From positions 1 to 42,881 of the forward strand of contig NZ_AXAU01000034.1 in assembly GCF_000472965.1 (NCBI RefSeq): 42,881 nt of DNA. The letters run 5' to 3'. The notes under the pieces were generated by a model, which saw nothing but the letters and a program-made list of their open reading frames with translations, was not told the origin of the DNA and searched no databases. Origin of the DNA: Bradyrhizobium murdochi (GTDB lineage: Bacteria > Pseudomonadota > Alphaproteobacteria > Rhizobiales > Xanthobacteraceae). This document shows positions 17,299 through 25,168 of the stretch, piece by piece. The translations under genes were made by a program, and so were the position numbers. Every line of letters starts with the position of its first letter. Position 1 is the first letter of the stretch.

Positions 17299-18558
17299 TC
17301 ATCTTTCCCGAACGAAATTCCATTCAAGATCCGGACGAACCACGCCTGGAAATTCCTGAATGTAATCGTTTCTGCTTGCGTCAAACAAATCGTCGATGAC
17401 GTGGAAGCGAAGCGCGTCCTGCTCGAAGAAATGAATAACGACCGGACTCATTGAGCTCACCGCGACCCCGACAACAAACAGGCCGTTGTTGAGAAAGCGC
17501 GGCGGAATCCACATTAGCGATCGATAGGTTCCGCGCGAAATTACGTCATTGTTGGGCAGCGAACTTACGAACGCATATTGGTCCTGCAAGAAGATATGAA
17601 AATTTGGGACAAGTCGGTGTCCATCTTGCAGGACTTCAAACGTCATCTCGATTCCTACCGGCTCGTCGCGACCTATCGCATCAACCTCATCAAATTTGCT
17701 GTTTACAACCCGAGCGCCGCACAGCCGAACAATGTTATTGCCTGGACGCGCGGCATTTTCCTTGTAACCCAGTGCTGGTCCGCTGCTGGCCCCTTCCGAA
17801 AAATACAAGTCGGCAATTTTATGCGAGGGTCCGAGTGCACGAATTTCGCCGTGCTCGAGGAGAATGCACTGACTGCACAAGCTCGTTACCGTAACCATGC
17901 TATGACTAACGAAGACAACTGTTCGCCCGTCACTGGTCACATCCCTCATTTTGCCGAGGCATTTCTTCTGAAATTCAGCGTCGCCAACAGCTAGCACTTC
18001 GTCAACGATGAGAATTTCAGGATCCAGATGCGCCGCAACCGAGAACGCAAGCCGAGTTTGCATTCCGCTGGAGTAACGCTTCACCGGCGTGTCGATGAAA
18101 GCCTCGACTCCCGAAAAATCGACAATCTCGTCAAACTTGCGAGCGATCTCTGCACGGCTCATGCCGAGAATCGCACCATTGAGAAATACGTTTTCGCGCC
18201 CGCTGAGCTCGGGGTGGAAGCCGGTGCCAACCTCAAGCAGTGTACCGGTGCGGCCGTTTAGTTGCACCTCGCCGGTCGTAGGCGCGGTAATCTGAGCGAT
18301 GATCTTGAGAAGCGTGCTCTTGCCTGAGCCATTGTGCCCTATAATGCCAACAACCTGTCCTTGCTCGATTGTAAATGAGATATCCTTGAGAGCCCAGAAG
18401 GGCTCCGCCTCCCGCCTAGCGGGACTGTCTCCCTGCTTTCCGCCGACAAGCCCCCGTCCCCACTCGATGAGCATCTCGGCGATTCGAGTATGCCCCGCCG
18501 AGTGAACACCTCGGAAGTATTCCTTGCTGACGCCGCGCACTTCGATCGCTTTCGTCAT
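17299..18558 (-). CDS. wzt: O-antigen ABC transporter ATP-binding protein with C-terminal glycan-binding domain
   Basis: ATPase of the Wzm/Wzt exporter that flips a finished undecaprenyl-linked polysaccharide to the periplasm. The nucleotide-binding domain covers about residues 1-255: Walker A GHNGSGKST (74-82), signature YSSGMQTRLAF (162-172), Walker B ILIVDE (182-187), and VFVSHS as switch His. The extra 160 residues at the C-terminus (from about 260) fit the Wzt-C carbohydrate-binding domain, which recognises a cap on the chain's non-reducing end in known systems. That agrees with the many methyltransferases here. It follows wzm by 54 bp. Confidence 0.94.
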   Translation of the reverse strand: MTKAIEVRGVSKEYFRGVHSAGHTRIAEMLIEWGRGLVGGKQGDSPARREAEPFWALKDISFTIEQGQVVGIIGHNGSGKSTLLKIIAQITAPTTGEVQLNGRTGTLLEVGTGFHPELSGRENVFLNGAILGMSRAEIARKFDEIVDFSGVEAFIDTPVKRYSSGMQTRLAFSVAAHLDPEILIVDEVLAVGDAEFQKKCLGKMRDVTSDGRTVVFVSHSMVTVTSLCSQCILLEHGEIRALGPSHKIADLYFSEGASSGPALGYKENAARPGNNIVRLCGARVVNSKFDEVDAIGRDEPVGIEMTFEVLQDGHRLVPNFHIFLQDQYAFVSSLPNNDVISRGTYRSLMWIPPRFLNNGLFVVGVAVSSMSPVVIHFFEQDALRFHVIDDLFDASRNDYIQEFPGVVRPDLEWNFVRER

Positions 18559-18612
18559 GACGAGGAGCCGACCGGTCTCGAAAAGGTAAGTGACGTCCCC
18601 TCAGGTCCGGAA

Positions 18613-19443
18613 TCAGATGCGATCAATGAGATTGCCTTCCATTCGTCGAAACAATCCCGAGCCGCCCCAGAGCAACAGGACCGTCAGAGCTCCGAACATT
18701 CCAATCCCGATGAGGGATGGAGCATTGGTGCCAAGCACCACCCAACGCATCGTGTTCACCATCACAGCAATTGGATTCAGTTCGTACAGCCAGCGGATGC
18801 CTTCCGGAACCAGCGATGCCGGGTAGACGATTGGGCTCATATACATCAAGACCTGCATGATCGATGGTAACGCGATGCCAACGTCGCGATAAACTGCGTT
18901 CATCGGAGCGACCCAAAGCGCGATCGCATAACCGAAAAGCCCAACGACAGCAATCACGAGAGGTGCAAAGAATGCAGTCCAGCTCACATGCGCGCCTATA
19001 AGCTTCGCAATTATGACCAAGACCAGGATTGCAATCAGCGAGTCAAGCGCGGCAGCCAATGGCGAGACCAAGGGAATGATCAACCGCGGAAAAGAGACTT
19101 TCGTGATCAGCGCGCTGTTCGCGACTAGGCTACCGCCTCCCTCTGCTACAACTCGATTGAAGTATTGCCACACTGCAATGCCCGCAAAGGCGAACAGCGG
19201 ATATGATTGTTCCTGCACGGGAATACGCACGAACACAACGAATACCGTAGTGAAAATGACCGTGGTCAGCAGAGGCTGCAGCGCCACCCACAATAATCCT
19301 ACGACGGCTTGTCGGTACCGAACCGATATCTCGCGGCGCACTAGCACCATCAAGAGCTCGCGGTGCGCCCAGATGTCAGCCAGATCCTCGGCGAAAGACC
19401 GTTCGCTATGCGGCTTGATGACTTTGATTGTCGTAGAGGTCAT
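18613..19443 (-). CDS. wzm: O-antigen ABC transporter permease
   Basis: Membrane part of the Wzm/Wzt exporter. The 276-residue ABC-2 type protein has the family entry AHRELLMVLVRREISVRYRQ and about six hydrophobic spans, including GLLWVALQPLLTTVIFTTVF, then MQVLMYMSPIVYPASLVPEG and YELNPIAVMVNTMRWVVLG, both standard for this family. The start overlaps the galE stop as ATGA. The coding strand holds GGCGGTAGCCT at 19127-19137, inside a Gly-Gly-Ser codon run. Confidence 0.94.
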   Translation of the reverse strand: MTSTTIKVIKPHSERSFAEDLADIWAHRELLMVLVRREISVRYRQAVVGLLWVALQPLLTTVIFTTVFVVFVRIPVQEQSYPLFAFAGIAVWQYFNRVVAEGGGSLVANSALITKVSFPRLIIPLVSPLAAALDSLIAILVLVIIAKLIGAHVSWTAFFAPLVIAVVGLFGYAIALWVAPMNAVYRDVGIALPSIMQVLMYMSPIVYPASLVPEGIRWLYELNPIAVMVNTMRWVVLGTNAPSLIGIGMFGALTVLLLWGGSGLFRRMEGNLIDRI

Positions 19444-20420
19444 TGAACTGACAGCTTCCGTTCCCAGGCGAGCGCATGCCTGACGATTGTGTCGAGATCG
19501 TCATAGGCAGGCACCCACGACAACGCCCGCCGGATCAGCGCGCTGTCGGCAACAATGGCGGCCGGATCGCCCGCACGCCGTGGCCGCGGGATCGCGACAA
19601 AATCGCTGCCTGACACACGTTTGACGGCCTCGATGATTTCGCGCACGGAATAGCCGTGTCCGTAGCCGCAATTGATCGTCACGCTTTCGCCTCCGCCGCG
19701 CAGATAATCAAGGGCCTTGATATGGGCGCTCACGAGATCGCAGACGTGGATGTAGTCGCGGATGCAGGTGCCGTCGGGTGTCGGATAGTCGGTTCCGAAG
19801 ATCTCCATTCCGTTCCGGACGCCCAGGGCAGCTTGCACTGCGACCTTGATCAGATGGGTTGCCCCGCGGGTCGACTGGCCGATCCGCAACAATGGATCGG
19901 CGCCGGCGACGTTGAAATACCGCAGGATAGCGCAAGTCAAGTGGCTTGTAGACGCCACATCGCCCAGCATTCTCTCCGTCATCAACTTGGATGCGCCATA
20001 CGGCGACATTGGTTGAGGGATGAGGTCTTCGCCCACCAAGCCCGCCGTGGGACTGCCGTAAACTGCAGCGGTTGATGAGAAAACGAAATGCCGCACGCCA
20101 CCGCGCACTGCGGAGTCGATCAGCTTAAGCGAATTCACCGTGTTGTTTCTGTAATAAGCGATCGGATTAACGATTGACTCAGGTACGACCGAAGACGCAG
20201 CGAAATGCATCATCGCGCTGATCCCATGTTCCGCGATGATCGTCGATACGAGACTTTCGTCTCCGACATCGCCGACTATGAGCCGCACCTGCGCCGGAAC
20301 GGCCTCTCGAAAGCCGGTCGACAGATTATCAAGTACGACAACCGCGTGCCCCTGCTCGACGAGCCCCTGCACGACGTGGCCGCCGATGTAGCCCGCGCCA
20401 CCCGTTACGAGAATTGTCAT
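19440..20420 (-). CDS. galE: UDP-glucose 4-epimerase
   Basis: Interconverts UDP-glucose and UDP-galactose (or the N-acetyl forms). The 326-residue protein has MTILVTGGAGYIGGHVVQGL, VVLDNLSTG, MMHFAASSVVPES, FSSTAAVYG with the catalytic Ser, SPYGASKLMTER (YxxxK), and GTCIRDYIHVCDL near the C-terminal half, all classical GalE marks. It is the first gene after the putative antitermination leader (20421-20539) and is translationally coupled to wzm. Confidence 0.95.
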   Translation of the reverse strand: MTILVTGGAGYIGGHVVQGLVEQGHAVVVLDNLSTGFREAVPAQVRLIVGDVGDESLVSTIIAEHGISAMMHFAASSVVPESIVNPIAYYRNNTVNSLKLIDSAVRGGVRHFVFSSTAAVYGSPTAGLVGEDLIPQPMSPYGASKLMTERMLGDVASTSHLTCAILRYFNVAGADPLLRIGQSTRGATHLIKVAVQAALGVRNGMEIFGTDYPTPDGTCIRDYIHVCDLVSAHIKALDYLRGGGESVTINCGYGHGYSVREIIEAVKRVSGSDFVAIPRPRRAGDPAAIVADSALIRRALSWVPAYDDLDTIVRHALAWERKLSVQ

Positions 20421-20434
20421 TTGCCAAAAAATCC

Positions 20435-20446
20435 CATGCTACCGCA
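20435..20446 (-). promoter_or_regulatory. ops-like element in the galE leader
   Basis: On the coding strand the leader reads TGCGGTAGCATG. It agrees with the E. coli ops recruiting sequence GGCGGTAGCGTG at 10 of 12 positions, including the whole GCGGTAGC core whose terminal GC/GC pair forms the small non-template hairpin read by RfaH. It lies about 15 nt upstream of the galE ATG and about 94 nt after the stop of the NusG-paralogue gene. Function is inferred from resemblance and position. Confidence 0.45.
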
Positions 20447-20448
20447 CT

Positions 20449-20472
20449 CCGGGTGAATCGACTGTCACCCGG
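20449..20472 (-). promoter_or_regulatory. Perfect hairpin directly upstream of the ops-like element
   Basis: Eight-base arms CCGGGTGA and TCACCCGG surround an eight-base loop, ending 2 nt before the ops-like element on the coding strand. A run of six T follows only about 20 nt later (20425-20430), so this is not a textbook terminator. It could be a pause or attenuator hairpin, or an RNA element for a NusG-paralogue in the way LoaP uses a hairpin. Confidence 0.5.
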
Positions 20473-20539
20473 ATGCTCCGTTAAGGAGCGAAAGACAAAC
20501 TACGGCGCTCGGGCACCGCCCGATACGCCGCGACCGCTC

Positions 20540-21058
20540 TTAGAAGGCGGCTACGACCATATCCGCGTCAAGAAGGACGCGGACCTTGCGACCAAGCATC
20601 TCGAGCAAAATAGAGACCCGATCACGGTCTGCCATTGCGTTGAACGAGCCAGCACTGTCCAGGAACGCACCGGCCAGCACGCGAACCCTGTCTCCGGGTG
20701 CAAAGGCAGGTTGCGATTCCAGCCTAATGAACCCCTGCTCGTCCTCACGCGCCTTGAGCTCAGAGACAACTCCTTCTGGCACCGCTGCCGGGCCGTCGCC
20801 ATGGCCCACCAGACCCGTCACTCCGTACGTCGACTGAAGCGATCGCCAGCGCTGCGTCGCTATGTCGATCGCGACGAAGAGATAACGCGGAAACAACGGC
20901 TTCGCTATGATATCGAGCTTGCGCGCGTGGCGCCGCCGCTTCTGATATCGTGGAAGGTACACGTCAAAGCCCTGACGCAAGATGTGCTGCGCGGCCTTAT
21001 GTTCACTATTGACCTGCGTCTGAACGACATACCATCGAATCCCGGGCGCCCGGCTCAT
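20540..21058 (-). CDS. NusG-paralogue transcription antiterminator (RfaH/LoaP-type)
   Basis: A 172-residue specialised NusG. The NGN domain (about 8-105) shows IRWYVVQTQVNSEHKAAQHI, GFDVYLPRY and AKPLFPRYLFVAID, the RNA-polymerase-binding face. The C-terminal KOW domain (about 118-172) reads FAPGDRVRVLAGAFLDSAGSF and a hydrophobic end. Housekeeping NusG is normally next to rplK, secE; here the gene leads a glycan operon and overlaps the regulator gene by 4 bp, so it is a paralogue devoted to this locus. It probably travels with RNA polymerase to prevent premature termination in the 18-kb downstream. Confidence 0.9.
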   Translation of the reverse strand: MSRAPGIRWYVVQTQVNSEHKAAQHILRQGFDVYLPRYQKRRRHARKLDIIAKPLFPRYLFVAIDIATQRWRSLQSTYGVTGLVGHGDGPAAVPEGVVSELKAREDEQGFIRLESQPAFAPGDRVRVLAGAFLDSAGSFNAMADRDRVSILLEMLGRKVRVLLDADMVVAAF

Positions 21059-21696
21059 GCGTGACTCCCCGTTTCAGCCGACGATCGCAGGCCAAGTAGA
21101 GCCGGCACCATGACTCGATCCGCGCCACAGGCGGCGACCGCATCGTCGAACGCCGCTTGCGCGTCTGTCAGATCGGTCACCAATACTGCGTCGAATTCTC
21201 CCAAGATATCCGCGTAGGAGCGGATCAGATCGACTCCCGCAAACTTGCTGCCCTCGCCGCCCCGATCGACGACAGCGACGACGGTTACGGCAAGCTCTGC
21301 GGCACAAAGAATGGCAATTTCGGCAAGATCGGACCTTCCTGCAAGCACGACACGATTGAAATTGTTGGTCCTTGCTGTTGCCAAGGCGCGGGCACAATCC
21401 TCTTTGGCAAGGCGAAAGAACGAAAACGAGTCTGAGAGATACTGGATCGTCAGCCGCGACTTCTCGGCAAATCCGGTCGGAGTTAGATAATAGACGTAAC
21501 GCCTGGCTGGCGCATTGTGCACCTTGACCAGTCCCTTCTTGATGCAGCGCTTCAGGTACACGTTGACGAGGCCGAGCGCGACACCGAGTTCGGCGGCGAT
21601 GTGACGCTGCGATTGCTCGCCGTTCTGGTGAACGGAGGTTAGAAGGTTGAGCAGAATGCGCTTGTTATCTTGTTCGCTGTGCAGCAAGCGGTCCAT
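21055..21696 (-). CDS. Winged-helix regulator with C-terminal Rossmann-like domain
   Basis: A 213-residue protein, first gene of the long operon. Residues about 10-80 form a winged helix: ILLNLLTSVHQNGEQSQRHI, AELGVALGLVNVYLKRCIKK (recognition helix) and a Tyr-rich wing before LTPTGFAEKS. Residues about 112-205, from RVVLAGRSDLAEIAILCAAE onward to DAVLVTDLTDAQAAFDDAV, look like a nucleotide-binding Rossmann-type fold (PglD-N/CoA-binding-like), possibly a ligand sensor. Translation is coupled to the NusG paralogue by ATGA. Two palindromes in its own promoter suggest autoregulation. The C-terminal assignment is tentative. Confidence 0.82.
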   Translation of the reverse strand: MDRLLHSEQDNKRILLNLLTSVHQNGEQSQRHIAAELGVALGLVNVYLKRCIKKGLVKVHNAPARRYVYYLTPTGFAEKSRLTIQYLSDSFSFFRLAKEDCARALATARTNNFNRVVLAGRSDLAEIAILCAAELAVTVVAVVDRGGEGSKFAGVDLIRSYADILGEFDAVLVTDLTDAQAAFDDAVAACGADRVMVPALLGLRSSAETGSHA

Positions 21697-21724
21697 CGTC
21701 GTCTCTATCGGGCCATTGGAGATA

Positions 21725-21754
21725 CTCGTACCCTGTTCACGGCGTGAACGTCAA
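21725..21754 (-). promoter_or_regulatory. Putative promoter of the 21-gene operon
   Basis: On the minus strand TTGACG (21754-21749) is a good -35. After 18 bases, TACGAG (21730-21725) is a weak -10. The ATG of the regulator follows at 21696 with GAGA nearby. The match of the -10 is poor, so the promoter rests mainly on the -35 and on the operator placement. Confidence 0.45.
21735..21749. promoter_or_regulatory. Operator palindrome 1
   Basis: GTTCACGGCGTGAAC: perfect 6-base arms around a 3-base centre. It starts at the last base of the -35 and fills the spacer to the -10, so a bound dimer would control access of RNA polymerase. A winged-helix dimer, most simply the product of the gene it precedes, is the expected ligand. 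Confidence 0.7.
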
Positions 21755-21761
21755 GGCCCTC

Positions 21762-21776
21762 GTTCACGGAATGAAC
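21762..21776. promoter_or_regulatory. Operator palindrome 2
   Basis: GTTCACGGAATGAAC: shares GTTCACGG with palindrome 1 and keeps 5-base arms GTTCA/TGAAC. Its centre is 27 bp from that of site 1 and upstream of the -35, which suggests cooperative binding by two dimers. Confidence 0.65.
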
Positions 21777-22236
21777 ACAAACATCTAATTGTAATTGCTT
21801 AGTTTTCTGACAAAACAGAGGACCTCACCTTTCGCATCGGGCGCGTGAGGCCTACGCCCTGAATGGTGGTCGCGGGCGCCGACTTCGAAATTTGACGAGA
21901 GTGACCTTGCCCGCCAGGTCTTATCCAGCCCTGAATTCGTGCTGGCTGTTGGATTTGCCCGGTTGGGCGGTGGCAGCGTCGGGAGCTGACGCGAAGCCCT
22001 CGATATCCGTACAACTGCCACAGCCCCAAATTGCGGCACCGAGACTCGCTGGCGCGACATCCCTCATCAACCTCTTTCAATACCATTCCTTGCTATGCCG
22101 GTACCTACGTGCTGTCCGGACCGCTAACAACTCTCGGACCATTGCTCGGACGGCCGACAGTGACTAAGAAAGCGACAAACGCCGTCCTTTTCGGTTTCAG
22201 TCTCTCGTCAAGTCACCTCGATGCCCCCGTGTACAC
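21777..22236. other. Divergent intergenic region
   Basis: These 460 bases lie between the operators and the plus-strand glycosyltransferase. I find no reading frame with family resemblance and no convincing promoter for the plus-strand gene, though one is expected here. Confidence 0.5.
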
Positions 22237-23388
22237 ATGACCGTTGGCTGCGCCACTGATCCGCGACGCATATTGTACGTTGCAAATGAGGACTGGGCTT
22301 TCTTGCTAGGCCGACTACTCATGGCTCGTGCGGCGAAGAAAGCTGGCTTCGAAGTTCATGTCGCAACGCGAACTAACGAGCATGGTCCCGCGATTGAGGC
22401 AGAGGGCTTCATTTTGCACAGCATTCCATTCAGCCGTGGGCGACTGTCTGCGATTGCTGCAATCCGGACAATCTTAGCACTACGACGCCTTGAAGGCGAC
22501 ATTAGACCGGACATCGTACACCAGTCTGGGTTGCAGTGCTGCTTCTACGGTACGATTGCCGTGATTGGGCGCAGCATCTCACAAGTGAATGCGTTCACTG
22601 GACTTGGGTATATCTTTACGTCGACAGCTCGGAGGAAGCGCATTCTAAAGGCCATCATCGGCTGGATGCTGCCTCCGCTCTTGAACCGCCGAACCAGCGT
22701 AGTTTTGGTTGAAAATTCGGATGATCGAAAAGTTCTCGCCGATCTGGGAGTGGACGAGAAGCGCCTTGTCGTCATCCCCGGATCGGGCGTAGACACCGAT
22801 CTCTTTCAGCCGCTGCCCGAGCCTGAAGGACCTATCACCTTCGGCTTCGCAGGACGATTGTTGGCCGATAAGGGCATTCGAGCCTTGGTATCGGCTCACC
22901 AAATTCTGAGGGATCAAGGGCACGACTTCAGGCTCGTGATTGCCGGCAAGCCAGATCCGGCGAATCCTGCATCAGTCTCTTATGAGGAAGTCGAAGAATG
23001 GAGTAGACGTCCTGGGGTCACTTGGCTGGGACACATCGACGACATAGCCTCGCTTTGGAGGCGCTGCCATTTCGCAATACTGCCGTCCCACCGGGAGGGC
23101 CTGCCCGTTAGCCTTTTGGAGGCAGCCGCGTGTGGCCGAGCACTGATAGCAACTGATGCACCAGGTTGCCGCGAGATCGTCATTGACGACGACACCGGAT
23201 TGCAAGTGCCCGTTGAGAATCCTGCAGCATTAGCGAATGCTATTCTGCGCCTCGCCAACTCGGCACAACTCCGAACACGGTACGCTCGGTCAGCGCGCAA
23301 TCAGGTAGTATCCAAACATTCGGCAAAAATCGTGGGAGCTTCGATTGTGGAGCTTTACAACGAACTTACACGTCCGGCGCACGGTTAA
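22237..23388 (+). CDS. Family 4 glycosyltransferase
   Basis: A 383-residue GT-B enzyme on the opposite strand to its neighbours. It resembles the PglA/WbpT-like group: ILYVANEDWAFLLGRLLMAR, VHVATRTNEHG, VNAFTGLGYIFTST, VIPGSGVDTDLFQP, FAGRLLADKGIRALV and, in the donor site, SHREGLPVSLLEAAACGRAL with the EX7E pair. Codon use is visibly less GC-rich than in gmd-fcl or rfbF, suggesting separate transfer. It faces the DUF6894-like gene and overlaps its 3' end by 23 bp. Confidence 0.92.
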   Translation: MTVGCATDPRRILYVANEDWAFLLGRLLMARAAKKAGFEVHVATRTNEHGPAIEAEGFILHSIPFSRGRLSAIAAIRTILALRRLEGDIRPDIVHQSGLQCCFYGTIAVIGRSISQVNAFTGLGYIFTSTARRKRILKAIIGWMLPPLLNRRTSVVLVENSDDRKVLADLGVDEKRLVVIPGSGVDTDLFQPLPEPEGPITFGFAGRLLADKGIRALVSAHQILRDQGHDFRLVIAGKPDPANPASVSYEEVEEWSRRPGVTWLGHIDDIASLWRRCHFAILPSHREGLPVSLLEAAACGRALIATDAPGCREIVIDDDTGLQVPVENPAALANAILRLANSAQLRTRYARSARNQVVSKHSAKIVGASIVELYNELTRPAHG

Positions 23389-23566
23389 GCTGCACGGCGT
23401 TGCCGTTGCCCAAAAAATCTCGGGTAAACCCAAGTGCATCTTGGACCATTTCCGCCAAGGATCGCGCGGGCTCTTCCCGGACGCACGCGATGTTCGGTAG
23501 CTCGTATCCCTCTTCGTCAAAGGATAGATGATACCCGTCTCTTACGTCGAAGTAGTAATGTGGCAT
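23366..23566 (-). CDS. DUF6894-like small protein, possibly C-terminally shortened
   Basis: A 66-residue protein starting MPHYYFDVRDGYHLSFDEEG with YELPN after it, the typical opening of the DUF6894 family of short rhizobial proteins of unknown function. The family usually continues with a conserved strand (like IEVRD) after the Ala-rich helix; here the frame ends in NAVQLNRAPDV inside the last codons of the convergent glycosyltransferase, so the C-terminus appears replaced. GGAAATGAAG precedes the start. Confidence 0.65.
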   Translation of the reverse strand: MPHYYFDVRDGYHLSFDEEGYELPNIACVREEPARSLAEMVQDALGFTRDFLGNGNAVQLNRAPDV

Positions 23567-23605
23567 CGCTTCATTTCCAACTTGCCCTGGCCAGGCCGGG
23601 ATATC

Positions 23606-24790
23606 TCACGCGGAGGCCCCTGTCACTGGAGATGATTGTTCCGTGAGCCGGGCAGCGTAGCCTAGGAACAGGAACAGCAGGCCGGACGATACCAGACTGC
23701 CGTAGGCAAGGTCGTTCACCAGCACAAAAACCAACGCGCTGAAAACAAAGGCGCCTTCACGGTCCATTCTCGCTACCGTCCAGATCCGGCGTAGCGCAAA
23801 CACAATCATCAGCACAAGCGCCGCTCCACCGAGCCAACCGAATTCGACCGCAGCCTGCAGGACAGCATTATGCGGGAACATCTTCAGGCATGACGTGCGC
23901 TCGAACGAAGAGAGGCCGTGTCCGAACAAACCAGCATCCGGCATCTTTGAAACCGCGGAGCGCAGCAATGTCTTTCGCATCTCGACCGTGTTATAGGACT
24001 CAGCACATTCTTCCGCTTCAGATCGCGCGTGGCCGTTGAACGGATCAATCGCGGCGCGAAGTGATCCGATCGAGGTTTGATGCCGGGCGGCAAACCCGAT
24101 CGTGCCCGCCAAGACAAAGATACCAACGATGACTGAGACGGCCACCCGCTGCCTCGACCGAGCCACCAGCAACGACGCCAGCAACGCAATCAACAGCGCG
24201 ACGAATACAAATCGAACCTGCGCCGCAGCGAATATCACGATCGGACCGCAGGCAATGACACATGCGAAAATCGCCCGGTGGATTGTCAGTTTTTCCGACG
24301 TGGCAATCACGATCAGCAGGAAACCGAGTGACATCAGAAAGACCGTCGGGGCATGCCCGAAACCGAGTACGACAGGACGCCCGCGCAGGTCTACGGCCGC
24401 CCCATAGAGAGACCCCGCGACCACAATCGCCCCAAGCAGAACAATCGAAATCGTTATGGCTGAAAAGGCTCCGAACGGCTTACCTAAGGGCACGGCACGA
24501 CAGGCCGGATAGGCGGCAAGTGAAAGCGCAAACAACGCAGCATCCCGCGCCGGCGGCAGACCGTTGAGCACCACAGAGACCGCAATAGTCGCAACAAGGG
24601 CCGCAAACAGAACGTCGATCTCGCGGAGCACAATTCCCCGGTAATGGCCGAACAGCCCGATCACCACCGTCGAGCCACCCAGCACGGCCGCCGTCAAAAC
24701 CGGGTTGCTGATCGAACCCAGCGCCCCATTAATCAGGGCAAGGATCGGGCCGCTCGAAATCAGAATCGCAAACGGAATTCGCCACGTCAT
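23606..24790 (-). CDS. O-antigen ligase/polymerase-like membrane protein (Wzy_C family)
   Basis: About ten hydrophobic spans and a large periplasmic loop mark a WaaL/Wzy-type protein that joins or polymerises lipid-linked glycan in the periplasm. After the loop, KMFPHNAVLQAAVEFGWLGG is the His-Asn plus acidic/Gly motif typical of the family; GRPVVLGFGHAPTVFL supplies the preceding Arg region. I prefer ATG 24790 (MTWRIPFAILIS, 394 residues) with a G-rich stretch upstream; the frame opens to 24874. Which lipid carrier it serves cannot be decided. Confidence 0.85.
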   Translation of the reverse strand: MTWRIPFAILISSGPILALINGALGSISNPVLTAAVLGGSTVVIGLFGHYRGIVLREIDVLFAALVATIAVSVVLNGLPPARDAALFALSLAAYPACRAVPLGKPFGAFSAITISIVLLGAIVVAGSLYGAAVDLRGRPVVLGFGHAPTVFLMSLGFLLIVIATSEKLTIHRAIFACVIACGPIVIFAAAQVRFVFVALLIALLASLLVARSRQRVAVSVIVGIFVLAGTIGFAARHQTSIGSLRAAIDPFNGHARSEAEECAESYNTVEMRKTLLRSAVSKMPDAGLFGHGLSSFERTSCLKMFPHNAVLQAAVEFGWLGGAALVLMIVFALRRIWTVARMDREGAFVFSALVFVLVNDLAYGSLVSSGLLFLFLGYAARLTEQSSPVTGASA

Positions 24791-25168
24791 GCCACAGCCC
24801 CCGGTTACCCCATCCCGACCCGTCGGCAGTTTTAACAGGCGCCTCATGAGTAATATTGCAGCGCCGCAAAGCAATAAAGGAAAGTGACCAAGCTATCCAG
24901 ATTTGATTTGTTCCTCGATCAGGCGCTTCGACAAGCTGTCGCTCGACTTCAGTCAGGTTGGTTAATGGGTTGCGGTGGCGCTGAATGGGCGGGGAACACG
25001 AAACACAACAGGCAGCCGCTTGCCGCACATGTTCACCGACTGCGGCGATGACAACAATGGGCGCGAGACTTCGGTCCCGCGCCTGATTGTTGGCCGACGC
25101 TTGGCCTAGTCCGACCCCATTCTCGACACCGTCCTGGGCAAAGCTTGTGCCGAGTGACGGAGGGGACG
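24791..25168. other. Divergent intergenic region
   Basis: Between the ligase-like gene (minus) and the small plus-strand gene. No recognisable gene or repeat. A GC-rich composition with some AT-rich patches near 24855-24915 would suit promoters for both, but I cannot name elements. Confidence 0.45.
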
